In this document: piece by piece, positions 36,954 to 48,162 of the stretch
Position numbering within the stretch: position 1 is the first letter of the stretch
Layout of the letters: each line of letters begins with the position of its first letter
DNA from: Roseivivax marinus
GTDB taxonomy: Bacteria > Pseudomonadota > Alphaproteobacteria > Rhodobacterales > Rhodobacteraceae
NCBI RefSeq assembly: GCF_900109705.1
Contig: NZ_FOAI01000011.1
Location: 1-64,000, forward strand
Length of the DNA: 64,000 nucleotides
Direction: 5' to 3'
The notes under the pieces: model-generated
Told to the model about the DNA's origin: nothing
Seen by the model: the letters and a program-made list of their open reading frames with translations, nothing else
Databases searched by the model: none
Position numbers and translations under genes: made by a program

Positions 36954-39089
36954 TCAGGCCGCCGAGATCGACCGCGCCTCGCGGATCAGGTTCAGGATGT
37001 TCTGAGCCGCGTCGGGGATGTTGGTCCCCGGCCCGAAGATCGCCTTGACCCCGGCCTTCTTGAGGAAATCGTAATCCTGCTGCGGGATCACCCCGCCGCA
37101 GATCACCAGGATGTCCTCCGCGCCCTGTTGCTTCAGCGCCTCGACGAGCTGTGGCGCCAGCGTCTTGTGGCCGGCGGCCTGGCTCGAGATGCCGATCACG
37201 TGCACGTCGTTGTCGACCGCGTCCTGCGCCGCTTCCTCGGGCGTCTGGAAGAGCGGGCCCACGTCCACGTCAAAGCCGATGTCGGCGAAGGCCGTGGCGA
37301 TGACCTTGGCGCCGCGGTCGTGGCCGTCCTGCCCCATCTTGACCACCAGCATCCGCGGGCGTCGGCCTTCGTCCTCTGCGAACTGCTCGACCGATTTCTG
37401 GATCGCGGCAAAACCCTCGTCGCCCTCGTAGGCGGCGCCGTAGACGCCAGCGAGCGTCTTCACCTCGGCCCGGTGACGGCCGAAGACCTTTTCCATCGCC
37501 ATCGAAATCTCTCCCACGCTGGCCCGCGCGCGGGCGGCCTCGACCGCCGCGGCGAGCAGGTTGCCGTCCTCCTTCGCGACGCGCTCCAGTTTCGAGAGCG
37601 CGGCATCGCAGGCCTTCTGGTCGCGCTCGGCGCGGATACGTTCGAGCGCGCGCACCTGCGACTCCCGCACCGCCGAGTTGTCGATGTCGCGGATGTCGAG
37701 GTCTTCTTCCTTCTCGAGCCGGTACTTGTTGACGCCGACGATCACGTCCTGGCCTCGGTCGATCATCGCCTGTCGCGTGGCCGCGGCCTCCTCGATGCGA
37801 AGCTTGGGCATTCCCGAGGCCACCGCCTTGGTCATGCCGCCGAGGTCGTCCACCTCCTCGATCAGCTCCCACGCTTTCTCGGCGAGGTCATGGGTCAGCT
37901 TCTCGACGTAGTAGGAGCCTGCCAGAGGATCGACCACGTTGGTGACCCCGGTCTCTTCCTGCAGGATCAGCTGGGTGTTGCGCGCGATGCGGGCCGAGAA
38001 GTCCGTGGGCAGCGCGATCGCCTCGTCGAGTGCGTTGGTGTGCAGCGACTGGGTGCCGCCCAGCACCGCCGACATCGCCTCGTAGGCGGTGCGGATGACG
38101 TTGTTGTAGGGATCCTGCTCGGCCAGCGACACGCCCGAGGTCTGGCAGTGCGTTCGCAGCATCTTGGAGCGCGGGTTCTGCGCGCCGAGGTCGGTCATGA
38201 TCCGGTGCCACAGAAGCCGCGCCGCGCGAAGCTTGGCCGCCTCCATGAAGAAGTTCTTGCCGATCGCGAAGAAGAACGACAGCCGCCCGGCGAACTTGTC
38301 GATGTCCATGCCGCGTGCGACCGCGGTCGAGACGTATTCCTTGCCGTCTGCGAGGGTGTAGGCGAGCTCCTGCACGAGGTTCGCCCCGGCCTCCTGCATG
38401 TGGTAGCCGGAGATCGAGATCGAGTTGAACCGCGGCATCTCGGTCGAGGTGTACTCGATGATGTCCGCGATGATCCGCATCGAGGGTTCGGGCGGGTAAA
38501 TGTAGGTGTTGCGGACCATGAATTCCTTGAGGATGTCGTTCTGGATGGTCCCCGAGAGCACCGACTTGTCGTGGCCCTGCTCTTCGCCTGCGACGATGAA
38601 AGAGGCGAGGATCGGGATCACCGCGCCGTTCATCGTCATCGACACCGACACCTGGTCCAGCGGGATGCCGTCGAACAGCACCTTCATGTCCTCGACCGAG
38701 TCGATGGCCACACCCGCCTTGCCCACGTCGCCGACCACGCGCGGGTGGTCGCTGTCGTAGCCGCGGTGCGTGGCGAGGTCGAAAGCGACCGACACGCCCT
38801 GCTGACCCGCCGCGAGATTGCGGCGGTAGAAGGCATTGCTTTCCTCGGCGGTCGAGAAGCCCGCGTACTGCCGGATCGTCCAGGGGCGACCGGCATACAT
38901 CGTGGCCTTCACGCCGCGGGTGAACGGCTCGTCCCCGGGGATCGAGCCCAGGTGCGGCAACCCCTCCACGTCCTCGGCGGTATAGAGCGGCTGGATGTCG
39001 ATGCCCTCGATCGTCTTCCAGGTCAGGTCGTCCAGCGGCCGGCCCCTGAGCTCCTTCTCAGCCAGCGCCCTCCAGTCGTCTTTGCTCAT
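36954..39089 (-). CDS. mcm: methylmalonyl-CoA mutase
   Basis: This cobalamin enzyme interconverts (R)-methylmalonyl-CoA and succinyl-CoA. The 711-residue single-chain protein has the substrate-binding TIM barrel ([38 protein letters not shown]) and the C-terminal B12-binding domain with [10 protein letters not shown], whose His near 590 is the lower cobalt ligand. The start at 39089 has AGGAGAGGACAG upstream and gives the family-typical N-terminus. Longer forms overlap the neighbouring sulfotransferase remnant. With pccA and pccB it completes most of the propionyl-CoA to succinyl-CoA route. Confidence 0.96.
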   Translation of the reverse strand: MSKDDWRALAEKELRGRPLDDLTWKTIEGIDIQPLYTAEDVEGLPHLGSIPGDEPFTRGVKATMYAGRPWTIRQYAGFSTAEESNAFYRRNLAAGQQGVSVAFDLATHRGYDSDHPRVVGDVGKAGVAIDSVEDMKVLFDGIPLDQVSVSMTMNGAVIPILASFIVAGEEQGHDKSVLSGTIQNDILKEFMVRNTYIYPPEPSMRIIADIIEYTSTEMPRFNSISISGYHMQEAGANLVQELAYTLADGKEYVSTAVARGMDIDKFAGRLSFFFAIGKNFFMEAAKLRAARLLWHRIMTDLGAQNPRSKMLRTHCQTSGVSLAEQDPYNNVIRTAYEAMSAVLGGTQSLHTNALDEAIALPTDFSARIARNTQLILQEETGVTNVVDPLAGSYYVEKLTHDLAEKAWELIEEVDDLGGMTKAVASGMPKLRIEEAAATRQAMIDRGQDVIVGVNKYRLEKEEDLDIRDIDNSAVRESQVRALERIRAERDQKACDAALSKLERVAKEDGNLLAAAVEAARARASVGEISMAMEKVFGRHRAEVKTLAGVYGAAYEGDEGFAAIQKSVEQFAEDEGRRPRMLVVKMGQDGHDRGAKVIATAFADIGFDVDVGPLFQTPEEAAQDAVDNDVHVIGISSQAAGHKTLAPQLVEALKQQGAEDILVICGGVIPQQDYDFLKKAGVKAIFGPGTNIPDAAQNILNLIREARSISAA

Positions 39090-39971
39090 CGTCCTGTCCT
39101 CTCCTGTGCCCGACCGGCGCCGTCTGGGCGGCGATGACCGGGTCGGGGTCCTCCACGTACCGCGCGAGGCCATCCGCCCCGGCGCGCAACCAATACAGAT
39201 CGTCGGCGTAGGCCTCGCGCAGGCGCGCTGCCATGTCTCCCGGCAACGGATCCCAGCGCCCCCCCCGGCTGCGGCGGAGCTGGGGGGCAACGCCAAGGGC
39301 TTCGAGCGCATCCTCCAGCGCCGCCATGTCCGGCGAACGGTTGACCCAGAATTGGCCCGCCGCCGCGCGCGGCGGCGCGGACCATCCGGTCAGCGCCGCA
39401 AGTGTCGCATCCGGCCGGTCGGCGAAGCGTTCGAACGGGATCACGACGATTTCGGTTTCGGGCAGCGCCATGGCGGCCTCGGTCACCACCTCGCGCCAGG
39501 TGCGCCGTGCGGCAGCCATCGCCGCCAGGGCCGCTGCGTCCGGCGCGGGCGCCCCGCGATCGACGAGGTAGGCCGCGAGCGAGGTCCAGTACCTGTCCTG
39601 CGCGCGGATCGCGATCACCACCCGCCGCACCGGGCCGAGCGCCTCCCCTAACCGCGCGAGCCGCAGCCCGCCGCCGGATATAGCGCACACGCCCGCAGGT
39701 TCGCCCGGGGGGTGCCGATCATGTTCTCGTCGCTGATCACCAGCGTTCGCGTGGCCGATGCCGCCTCCGACGCGCAGGCCAGCCGCACCCGCCCCCGGTC
39801 GCGCGGCCGCGCATCCCGCGACACGACGTTGTGCAGAAGTCCGGTGCGTGTCCGTTTCGGCCCCCAGACCGCGATCCTCTGCGCGGCAAGCGGTTCGGAA
39901 TGCGCCGCCGCGTAACGTTGAAAGCTGGTCGAGGCGGTGCGATGCGCGCCAAGGTGCAGGGTCACGTCCAT
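39058..39971 (-). pseudogene. sulfotransferase-like gene broken by a frameshift
   Basis: Two adjoining minus-strand frames together read as one protein of about 300 residues. The first part begins at 39971 (VTLHLGAHRTASTSFQRYAA, then VISDENMIGTPRANLRA) and stops at 39648. The second continues the theme in another frame from about 39680 ([55 protein letters not shown]) to 39058. Adding one base near the CCC run at 39667-39669 would restore one frame. This is either a real -1 lesion or a homopolymer sequencing error. The pattern HLGAHRTAST resembles bacterial sulfotransferase-like proteins. Its end overlaps the mutase start. Confidence 0.7.
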
Positions 39972-40105
39972 GTCCGGTCTCCGCCGAAGGGCTGTCGCCC
40001 CCTCTTTCGCAGGACCGCATAAGGAACGGCTTAACGTTAAAATTTTCGAGACCGCGACAGGACGCGCGCTCCCCGGCGGACGAATTGCGCCCTATATCCA
40101 GAGAC

Positions 40106-40549
40106 ATGAAATGCCTCGCCACAGTCCTGTTCGCCGCCGTCTTCGCCGCCACTGGAACGCTTGCCGCCGACGGCGCCCAGTCCGACGATCTGATCCAGCC
40201 GGCCGAGGGCCGCACCTTGGAAGAGTTCCATTGGATCAAACGGCCGCTCGTCGTCTTCGCGGACAATCCGGCCGATCCGTCGTATGTGCAGCAAATGCAG
40301 TATATTGCCGACCGCGAGGATGCCCTGCGCGAACGCGACGTGATCGTACTGACCGACACGTCGCCCGCCGACCGATCGGAGATCCGCGAGACGCTGCGCC
40401 CGCGGGGCTTCATGGTCGTGCTGGTCGGCAAGGACGGCAACCGCATCCTCCGCAAGCCGTTCCCGTGGTCGGTGCGCGAACTCACCCGGTCGATCGACAA
40501 GCAGCCGATCCGCCAGCAGGAGGTCCGCGACCGCCGCGCAGCCGAGTGA
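40106..40549 (+). CDS. exported DUF4174 protein
   Basis: The 147-residue protein has a signal peptide (LATVLFAAVFAATGTLAA) and a thioredoxin-like DUF4174 region: FHWIKRPLVVFADNPADPSY, then LRERDVIVLTDT and RGFMVVLVGKDGNRILRKPF. It lacks a CxxC pair, so no redox activity is predicted. The function is unknown. It is divergent from the sulfotransferase remnant and convergent with pccA. Confidence 0.85.
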   Translation: MKCLATVLFAAVFAATGTLAADGAQSDDLIQPAEGRTLEEFHWIKRPLVVFADNPADPSYVQQMQYIADREDALRERDVIVLTDTSPADRSEIRETLRPRGFMVVLVGKDGNRILRKPFPWSVRELTRSIDKQPIRQQEVRDRRAAE

Positions 40550-40612
40550 CCCGCGCCGCCGGGATGGCGGTCGAGACATTCGGGAACGGGCGCGACGGCA
40601 CGGGTCATCGGA

Positions 40613-42682
<2,070 letters not shown>

Positions 42683-42744
42683 CTCCATCCCCTTGTCAGA
42701 GTATTTCCGGCGGTTGCGGGCGCCGTCGCCCGGTCCGCGCATAC

Positions 42745-42780
42745 GAAAACGGCCACCGGGGCGGGTGCCCCGATGGCCGT
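42745..42780 (-). terminator. rho-independent terminator before pccA
   Basis: A long stem ACGGCCA/TGGCCGT extended by CCGGGGC/GCCCCG is followed on the minus strand by TTTTCG. It ends the small lipoprotein gene transcript, so pccA probably has its own promoter in the remaining gap of about 60 bp. Confidence 0.7.
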
Positions 42781-42829
42781 CGAAAGCTGTGGCGTGCCGT
42801 GCGACCCGAAGGCCGCGGCGCGCGTCAGA

Positions 42830-43042
42830 TCAGTTGCAGTACTGCGGCGTGACGTCGTCGCAGACCACGCCGCCGGCTGCGCCAACGGCTGCACCGACGG
42901 TGCCGTCACCGCCGGTCGCGCGGTCGATGAGGTAGCCGGCGCCAGCACCGGTTGCGGCGCGCGGCAGGTCCGAGCTTTCGCAGGCTGCGAGGCCGGCGCC
43001 CATGATGCCGGTGACTGCGGCGAGTTTGACGAATTTGAGCAT
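42830..43042 (-). CDS. small lipoprotein with glycine-zipper-like region
   Basis: The 70-residue protein begins with a lipoprotein signal (KLAAVTGIMGAGLAAC), then has a Gly/Ala-rich stretch (ATGAGAGYLI, GTVGAAVGAAGGVVC) like the glycine-zipper outer-membrane lipoproteins, and ends in DDVTPQYCN. The late cysteines may pair. It is a monocistronic gene with its own terminator. Confidence 0.8.
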   Translation of the reverse strand: MLKFVKLAAVTGIMGAGLAACESSDLPRAATGAGAGYLIDRATGGDGTVGAAVGAAGGVVCDDVTPQYCN

Positions 43043-43418
43043 GAGTGAGACTCCCTACGTTCCCGTGCCGCGTTTGGCTTATACGCGGCACAAACATCCT
43101 TCCGTCGCCCGGAGTTCCGAAAAAGTGCGTCGCCCACGAAAAGATGAGCGCCGTTTTGCCGGACCGGCCGGACGATCCCCGTCGCGCCCCGCGGGGCGCA
43201 CACGAAAAATCCGGGCGGCTGGTCGGGGGAAACGCCAGGCCGCCCGGAAGGGGAAGGGTTACGGTAAAGACGCGGCCGAGGTGTGCCGGACCGCGCCATC
43301 AATGACCCAAGTTGGGACATCTCGACGCTGACAAATCGCCCGGCCGGGGCCAAGCGGTTCGCGCACGCTTCGCGGGAATCGGCTTCTCGCCGCCCATAGC
43401 GGGGGTTGATCGGCGGGT
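43043..43418. other. intergenic region with terminator
   Basis: The 376-bp interval between two minus-strand genes holds no convincing ORF. It includes a GC palindrome (43183-43196, CGCCCCGCGGGGCG) and a strong minus-strand terminator. The terminator lies 170 bp beyond the upstream gene's stop, which leaves room for a long 3' UTR or a small RNA. Confidence 0.55.
43204..43247 (-). terminator. rho-independent terminator
   Basis: CCGGGCGGC (43211-43219) pairs with GCCGCCCGG (43239-43247) and is followed on the minus strand by ATTTTTCG. Confidence 0.75.
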
Positions 43419-43778
43419 TCACGCCCAGAAATCCGGATCGAAGGCGTCGGGAAACGCGGCACGGGCGGCAGCCTCGTCGATCACCATCATGGCATCGTAG
43501 TCGGCTGGATCGAACGGGTCGTCCCACGGCTTCACCTCGCGACCGAACAGCCACGAGAGGCGGCCCGCGTCGAGGTTGCCGCGGGCGAAGGGCTCGGTGC
43601 CGAACTGGCGCCAGAGCGCGGCCATGAAGAACAGGTCCGCCTTGCGATCCGGAGGCCGGCGATCGGCATAGCGTTCGCGGCGCACGATGGGCGTCACCCC
43701 TTTTGGGTTGGCGCGGCGGATTGTGAAGTGGAAGTCCGAGCTGGGCATCCGGCTCGGGAAACCGCGGTGCTTGATCAT
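43419..43778 (-). CDS. conserved hypothetical protein
   Basis: The 119-residue soluble protein is not recognised. It contains a basic N-terminal half (FHFTIRRANPKGVTPIVRRE) and a C-terminal half with GRLSWLFGREVKPWDDPFDP and an acidic, aromatic end. The ATG at 43778 has GGAGG about 7 nt upstream; an internal ATG at 43748 has none. It follows the 47-residue lipoprotein gene. Confidence 0.7.
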   Translation of the reverse strand: MIKHRGFPSRMPSSDFHFTIRRANPKGVTPIVRRERYADRRPPDRKADLFFMAALWRQFGTEPFARGNLDAGRLSWLFGREVKPWDDPFDPADYDAMMVIDEAAARAAFPDAFDPDFWA

Positions 43779-43865
43779 AGAACCGCCTCCGCGCTGGCGC
43801 GGGACCGCGGACGGTTCAGCGATGTGGGCGGGACGGACCGCTGAGCGGCCCGCCCCGGAACCCGA

Positions 43866-44009
43866 TTACTTGTACTTGCCGGTGTAGACCGGTTCCGTGG
43901 TGATCGGCTCGGGCTCGACGACCACGTACTCTTCTTCCTGCTGGCCGCCGCATGCGGACAGAGCTGCAACGAAGCCGAAGAGCGCGAGGAACTTAACGAT
44001 GTGGGACAT
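43866..44009 (-). CDS. 47-residue lipoprotein
   Basis: This short gene encodes MSHIVKFLALFGFVAALSAC followed by GGQQEEEYVVVEPEPITTEP and a VYTGKYK end. It is a clear lipoprotein signal with lipobox LSAC and a tiny acidic, Pro/Thr-rich mature part. AGGAGA lies 5 nt before the ATG, which supports translation. Similar tiny lipoproteins ending in YTGKY(K) are familiar from Rhodobacteraceae, with unknown function. Confidence 0.82.
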   Translation of the reverse strand: MSHIVKFLALFGFVAALSACGGQQEEEYVVVEPEPITTEPVYTGKYK

Positions 44010-44220
44010 CTGGGTCTCCTGTCAGTAATCAAGGGGCGGAGCGCCGTCCCGACGTCCCGCTTCCCCTGCGATGTAGCGGTCACTTTCTTGCGACCACCCC
44101 TGAAACTACAGAAATTTTCACGGACTTCATATCTGGCACTGCGCGGTTTGGCCGCATGTGACGCGAAAGCCGCAAAGCCAAGGGTCATGTGGCCTGTGTC
44201 TGCAAGATTTTGTGGCTGCA

Positions 44221-44763
44221 TCAAAACGCCTCCCAAATGCAGGCTTCATCCGCGATCCGGAAGGACTCGAACGTTTGAGCCACCTCCGGTGCGGCGACGC
44301 CAAATGGCACCGGTTCGGCAGAAAGGCTGACCACCACGCGGGCCGCATCCAAGGCGGCCGTTTCGAGAAGCGGCAGCACCACCTCGGCGCAAAGCGCCTC
44401 GGCATCGTCCGTAAGCACATCGAGATCGCCCGCCCCGACATCGAGGTCCGGCGCGACAAAGCGCGCCCGGTACAGACCGTCAGGCTCGGAGAGGACCTCA
44501 TGCAGCGTCACGTTCCGGCCCGAGGGCACGTCGATCGCCCCGGGATCGGCGAGCTTTACGACGGTCGGTTCGTGCGTGCCCGCGTGCGCCACGCCCGGAA
44601 CCGCGCTCAAGGTCAGCGAAAGAGTCGCACAGACGGTCGCAACTGCCTTTTGCGAAAGGGGGATGAGGCAGCCCCGACCCCTCGAAAGGGCTCCTCCCGT
44701 CGGGGCTGCGCTATCGCGGGCCTGGCCCGCTACCTCGGCGATCTCGACTGAATGCCGCATCAT
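44221..44763 (-). CDS. exported hypothetical protein, possibly DUF6497 type
   Basis: The 180-residue product has an internal hydrophobic signal (VATVCATLSLTLSAVPGVAHA) and a mature part with PSGRNVTLHEVLSEPDGLYR, ARFVAPDL, then FESFRIADEACIWEAF. It resembles Rhodobacteraceae proteins grouped as DUF6497, sometimes mislabelled acetolactate synthase; I am not certain. The ATG at 44763 overlaps the previous stop by 4 bp, but it puts about 45 residues ahead of the signal, and that part contains an 11-bp perfect hairpin (44668-44709). No better start codon exists in frame. Confidence 0.65.
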   Translation of the reverse strand: MMRHSVEIAEVAGQARDSAAPTGGALSRGRGCLIPLSQKAVATVCATLSLTLSAVPGVAHAGTHEPTVVKLADPGAIDVPSGRNVTLHEVLSEPDGLYRARFVAPDLDVGAGDLDVLTDDAEALCAEVVLPLLETAALDAARVVVSLSAEPVPFGVAAPEVAQTFESFRIADEACIWEAF

Positions 44764-45146
44764 GCGGCACCTCCGCGTCCGGCCCATTTGCGCCATGCGG
44801 CACGGTGGGTGGGCGAGGTCAGGAGATCCTCGAGCATCGTTTGCACCGATTCAGGAACGGCTGCTTTTCCGACCCGACCTCCGATGCGAACGCTGAAAAA
44901 CTCATCGTTGTGCGTAATGGTTACCACAGGTGAAAAGCCACGCAAGCGTTTCATTTTTCTCCAGAGGTCTTGACGAATCGCCACGGCAAGTTTCCGCGAC
45001 GACACCCGAGGGAACGTACCCTCGGCGGACACGTCGAAGCGCGGCGGCCAGTGCCGCGCATGGACGAGCGCGCCGTCCGCTTCGGCCCAGTACCAGCCGT
45101 GCCGGAGCACCGGTTCGGCCCCCGCGATGTCGTCGGTCTTCGTCAT
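44760..45146 (-). CDS. conserved hypothetical protein
   Basis: The 128-residue soluble protein is not recognised. Features are GWYWAEADGALVHARHWPPR near the start, a basic LAVAIRQDLWRKMKRLRGFS centre and TSPTHRAAWRKWAG near the end. The ATG at 45146 lies 8 bp after the pccB stop, so it is probably co-transcribed with pccB. It overlaps the next gene by 4 bp. Confidence 0.75.
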   Translation of the reverse strand: MTKTDDIAGAEPVLRHGWYWAEADGALVHARHWPPRFDVSAEGTFPRVSSRKLAVAIRQDLWRKMKRLRGFSPVVTITHNDEFFSVRIGGRVGKAAVPESVQTMLEDLLTSPTHRAAWRKWAGRGGAA

Positions 45147-45154
45147 GTGCAGGC

Positions 45155-46687
45155 TCAGAGCGGGATGTTGTCGTGCTTCTTCCACGGGTTCGACAGCTTC
45201 TTGTTGCGAAGCGCGGCGAAGGCGCGGCTGACGCGCCGCCGGGTTGAACGCGGCTGGATCACCTCGTCGATGAACCCCTTCTCGGCCGCGACGAACGGGT
45301 TGGCGAAGCGGTCCTCGTATTCCTGCGTGCGCGCCGCGATCTTCTCGGGGTCGCCCAATTCGGAGCGGTAGAGGATCTCGGTGGCGCCCTTCGCGCCCAT
45401 CACCGCGATCTCGGCGGTGGGCCAGGCATAGTTGAAGTCACCGCGCAGGTGCTTGGAGGCCATCACGTCATAGGCACCGCCGTAGGCCTTGCGGGTAATG
45501 ACCGTGACCTTCGGCACCGTCGCCTCTCCGTAAGCGAACAGCAGTTTCGCGCCGTGCTTGATGACGCCACCGTATTCCTGACCGGTCCCCGGCAGGAAGC
45601 CCGGCACGTCGACGAAGGTCAGGATCGGAATTTCGAACGCATCGCAGAAACGCACGAAGCGCGCGGCCTTGCGGCTGGAATCGATGTCGAGGCACCCGGC
45701 CAGCACCATCGGCTGGTTCGCGACAACGCCCACGGTCTGCCCCTCGAGCCGAATGAAGCCCGTGACCATGTTCTTGGCGAACTCCGCCTGGATCTCGTAG
45801 AAGTCGCCCTCGTCCGCGACCTTCTCGATCAGCTCCTTCATGTCGTACGGCGTGTTCGCGTTCTCGGGGATGAGCGTGTCGAGCGAGGTCTCCTGGCGGC
45901 CGGGTTCGTCGAAGAACGGGCGCACCGGGGGCTTTTCGCGGTTCGACAGCGGCAGGAAGTCGACGAGCCGCCGCACCTCGGCGAGCGCCTCCACGTCGTT
46001 TTCGAAGGCGCCGTCCGCGACCGAGGACTTCTTGGTGTGGGTGGACGCGCCGCCAAGCTCCTCGGCGGTGACGACCTCGTTCGTGACGGTCTTCACCACG
46101 TCGGGGCCGGTGACGAACATGTAGCTGGAATCCTTCACCATGAAGATGAAGTCAGTCATCGCCGGCGAGTAAACCGCGCCGCCCGCGCACGGCCCCATGA
46201 TGACGCTGATCTGCGGGATGACGCCCGAGGCCATGATATTGCGCTGGAAGACCTCGGCATAGCCCGCGAGGCTCGCCACGCCCTCCTGGATGCGTGCGCC
46301 GCCCGAGTCGTTGAGACCGATCACCGGCGCGCCGTTCTGCATCGCCATGTCCATGATCTTGCAGATCTTCTGGGCATGGGTTTCCGACAGCGAGCCGCCG
46401 AACACGGTGAAGTCCTGGCTGAACACGTAGACCTGCCGGCCATTGATCGTGCCCCAGCCGGTCACCACGCCGTCTCCGTAGGGGCGCTGCTTTTCCATGC
46501 CGAAGTCGGTGCAGCGGTGCGCGACGAACATGTCGAACTCTTCGAAGGAGCCCTCGTCGACCAGAAGTTCGATGCGCTCGCGGGCGGTCAGCTTGCCCTT
46601 GGAATGCTGCGCCTCGATCCGCTTCTCGCCACCACCGAGCCGGGCCTCGGCGCGGCGGTCCTCGAGTTCCTGCAGGATATCCTTCAT
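45155..46687 (-). CDS. pccB: propionyl-CoA carboxylase beta subunit (carboxyltransferase)
   Basis: The 510-residue carboxyltransferase subunit transfers the carboxyl group from biotin to propionyl-CoA. Motifs are [32 protein letters not shown] (acyl-CoA site), [17 protein letters not shown] (first oxyanion hole) and a second crotonase half with [13 protein letters not shown] and [10 protein letters not shown]. The length is typical. The start at 46687 follows AGGGAGCGGACCGC on the minus strand. TTTGCAAA boxes lie 75-115 bp upstream. Divergent from the MFS gene. Confidence 0.96.
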   Translation of the reverse strand: MKDILQELEDRRAEARLGGGEKRIEAQHSKGKLTARERIELLVDEGSFEEFDMFVAHRCTDFGMEKQRPYGDGVVTGWGTINGRQVYVFSQDFTVFGGSLSETHAQKICKIMDMAMQNGAPVIGLNDSGGARIQEGVASLAGYAEVFQRNIMASGVIPQISVIMGPCAGGAVYSPAMTDFIFMVKDSSYMFVTGPDVVKTVTNEVVTAEELGGASTHTKKSSVADGAFENDVEALAEVRRLVDFLPLSNREKPPVRPFFDEPGRQETSLDTLIPENANTPYDMKELIEKVADEGDFYEIQAEFAKNMVTGFIRLEGQTVGVVANQPMVLAGCLDIDSSRKAARFVRFCDAFEIPILTFVDVPGFLPGTGQEYGGVIKHGAKLLFAYGEATVPKVTVITRKAYGGAYDVMASKHLRGDFNYAWPTAEIAVMGAKGATEILYRSELGDPEKIAARTQEYEDRFANPFVAAEKGFIDEVIQPRSTRRRVSRAFAALRNKKLSNPWKKHDNIPL

Positions 46688-46761
46688 GCGGTCCGCTCCC
46701 TCGTGCTGTTGCGCGGGACAATTACAGCGTGCACGCGTCCGCTCAACAGAATTTCTGCGAA

Positions 46762-46801
46762 TTTGCAAAGTCGGCATAGAATGGCAACCGAATACTGCAA
46801 A
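46762..46801. promoter_or_regulatory. PccR-type operator between pccB and the MFS gene
   Basis: A perfect TTTGCAAA palindrome (46762-46769) and a partial copy ACTGCAAA (46794-46801) lie in the divergent promoter region. TTTGCAAA motifs are the reported binding elements of PccR, the propionyl-CoA carboxylase regulator of Rhodobacter sphaeroides. A pccR homologue is encoded 1.4 kb away. Confidence 0.7.
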
Positions 46802-46860
46802 GTCGCGAAGACGCCCGCCCCGCGTGGACAGCCCGTGCCGGCGGCACTACGACGCTTGGA

Positions 46861-48087
46861 ATGGCCAACCTCCCCAACGTCCGCTTCCTCGACCCCGCCA
46901 CACCGCCGCATATCGGCACGTTGATCCTGATCGCCGGGCTCTCGGCGCTGGCCATGAACATCTTCCTGCCGAGCCTGCCCGCGATGGTGGAGGATTTCGA
47001 CACGGAGTATCGCCTCGTGCAGCTCTCTGTCGCGGTGTATCTCGGTGTGAACGCGGCGCTGCAGGTCTTCGTCGGACCGATCTCGGACAAGTTCGGCCGC
47101 CGTCCGGTGATCCTGTGGGGCATCGCGATCTTCATCGTCGCGACCCTGGGCTGCCTGATGGCGCGGGACATCTGGGTGTTTCTCGGCTTCCGCATGGTGC
47201 AGGCGACGGTGGTCACCGCCATGGTGCTGGGGCGCGCGATGGTGCGCGACGTGGTTCCGCAGGATCGTGCGGCGTCGATGATCGGTTACGTCACCATGGG
47301 CATGGCCGTGGTCCCGATGATCGGCCCCGCCATTGGCGGCGTCCTCGACCAGGCTTTCGGCTGGCGCGCCAACTTCTGGTTGTTGCTGGTTCTCGGGCTC
47401 CTGATGTTCTGGCTGAGCTGGCGCGACCTCGGCGAGACCGCGAAGCCCTCGTCGCTCAGCCTCGCACAGCAGTTCCGGGAATATCCCACCCTTCTCGGCG
47501 CGCCGCGCTTCTGGGGCTACGCGCTGGCGGCGGCGTTCTCGTCCGGGGCGTTCTTCTCGTATCTCGGCGGCGCGCCCTTCGTGGGTTCGGTGGTGTTTTC
47601 GCTGGAACCCGCGCAGCTCGGGGTGATGTTTGGCGCTCCGGCCGTGGGATATGTCCTCGGCAACTATCTCTCGGGCCGTTTCTCCGAGAGTGTCGGCGTG
47701 AACCGCATGGTTCTCATGGGCTCGCTCGTGAACGCGCTCGGCGTCGGCACGTCGATGCTGGTTTTCGCCGCGGGCTACGGCAGCGCGCTGAGCTTCTTCG
47801 GCTTCATGTGCTTCGTGGGCCTCGGAAATGGCATGACGATCCCGAACGCCACCGCCGGCGCGCTCTCGGTGCGCCCGCACCTGGCCGGGACCGCCTCGGG
47901 ACTGGCGGGCGCAATCATGATCGGCGGCGGGGCGGCCCTCTCGGCGCTCGCCGGCGCGCTGCTTCAGCCCGGCACCGGCCCGTGGCCCCTGCTCTACCTG
48001 CAGTTCATCACCGGCATCTGCGGCGTCGCGGCGATCTCTTACGTGGCTTGGCGCGACCGGCAGCTGGCACGTCGCGCGGCGGCCTGA
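46861..48087 (+). CDS. MFS transporter, Bcr/CflA (drug:H+ antiporter-1) family
   Basis: The 408-residue protein has twelve membrane helices. It carries the DHA1 motif A (GPISDKFGRRPVILWG) between TM2 and TM3 and the family pattern LVQLSVAVYLGVNAALQVF and RMVQATVVTAMVLGRAMVRD. Members export drugs or metabolites. It lies between divergent pccB and downstream pccR and shares the TTTGCAAA-bearing promoter region, so it may be controlled with propionate metabolism. The ribosome-binding site is weak. Confidence 0.92.
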   Translation: MANLPNVRFLDPATPPHIGTLILIAGLSALAMNIFLPSLPAMVEDFDTEYRLVQLSVAVYLGVNAALQVFVGPISDKFGRRPVILWGIAIFIVATLGCLMARDIWVFLGFRMVQATVVTAMVLGRAMVRDVVPQDRAASMIGYVTMGMAVVPMIGPAIGGVLDQAFGWRANFWLLLVLGLLMFWLSWRDLGETAKPSSLSLAQQFREYPTLLGAPRFWGYALAAAFSSGAFFSYLGGAPFVGSVVFSLEPAQLGVMFGAPAVGYVLGNYLSGRFSESVGVNRMVLMGSLVNALGVGTSMLVFAAGYGSALSFFGFMCFVGLGNGMTIPNATAGALSVRPHLAGTASGLAGAIMIGGGAALSALAGALLQPGTGPWPLLYLQFITGICGVAAISYVAWRDRQLARRAAA

Positions 48088-48124
48088 GCGGATGACCCGG
48101 CGGCCCTTGGCGTCGCGGGGAAAA

Positions 48125-48154
48125 TTTGCAAACTACGCCCACACAATCTGCAAA
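48125..48154. promoter_or_regulatory. PccR-type operator upstream of pccR
   Basis: TTTGCAAA at 48125-48132 and a related TCTGCAAA at 48147-48154 lie 8-38 bp before the pccR start. This position would suit autoregulation. The same motif stands before pccB. Confidence 0.7.
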
Positions 48155-48162
48155 GGCGGCAC

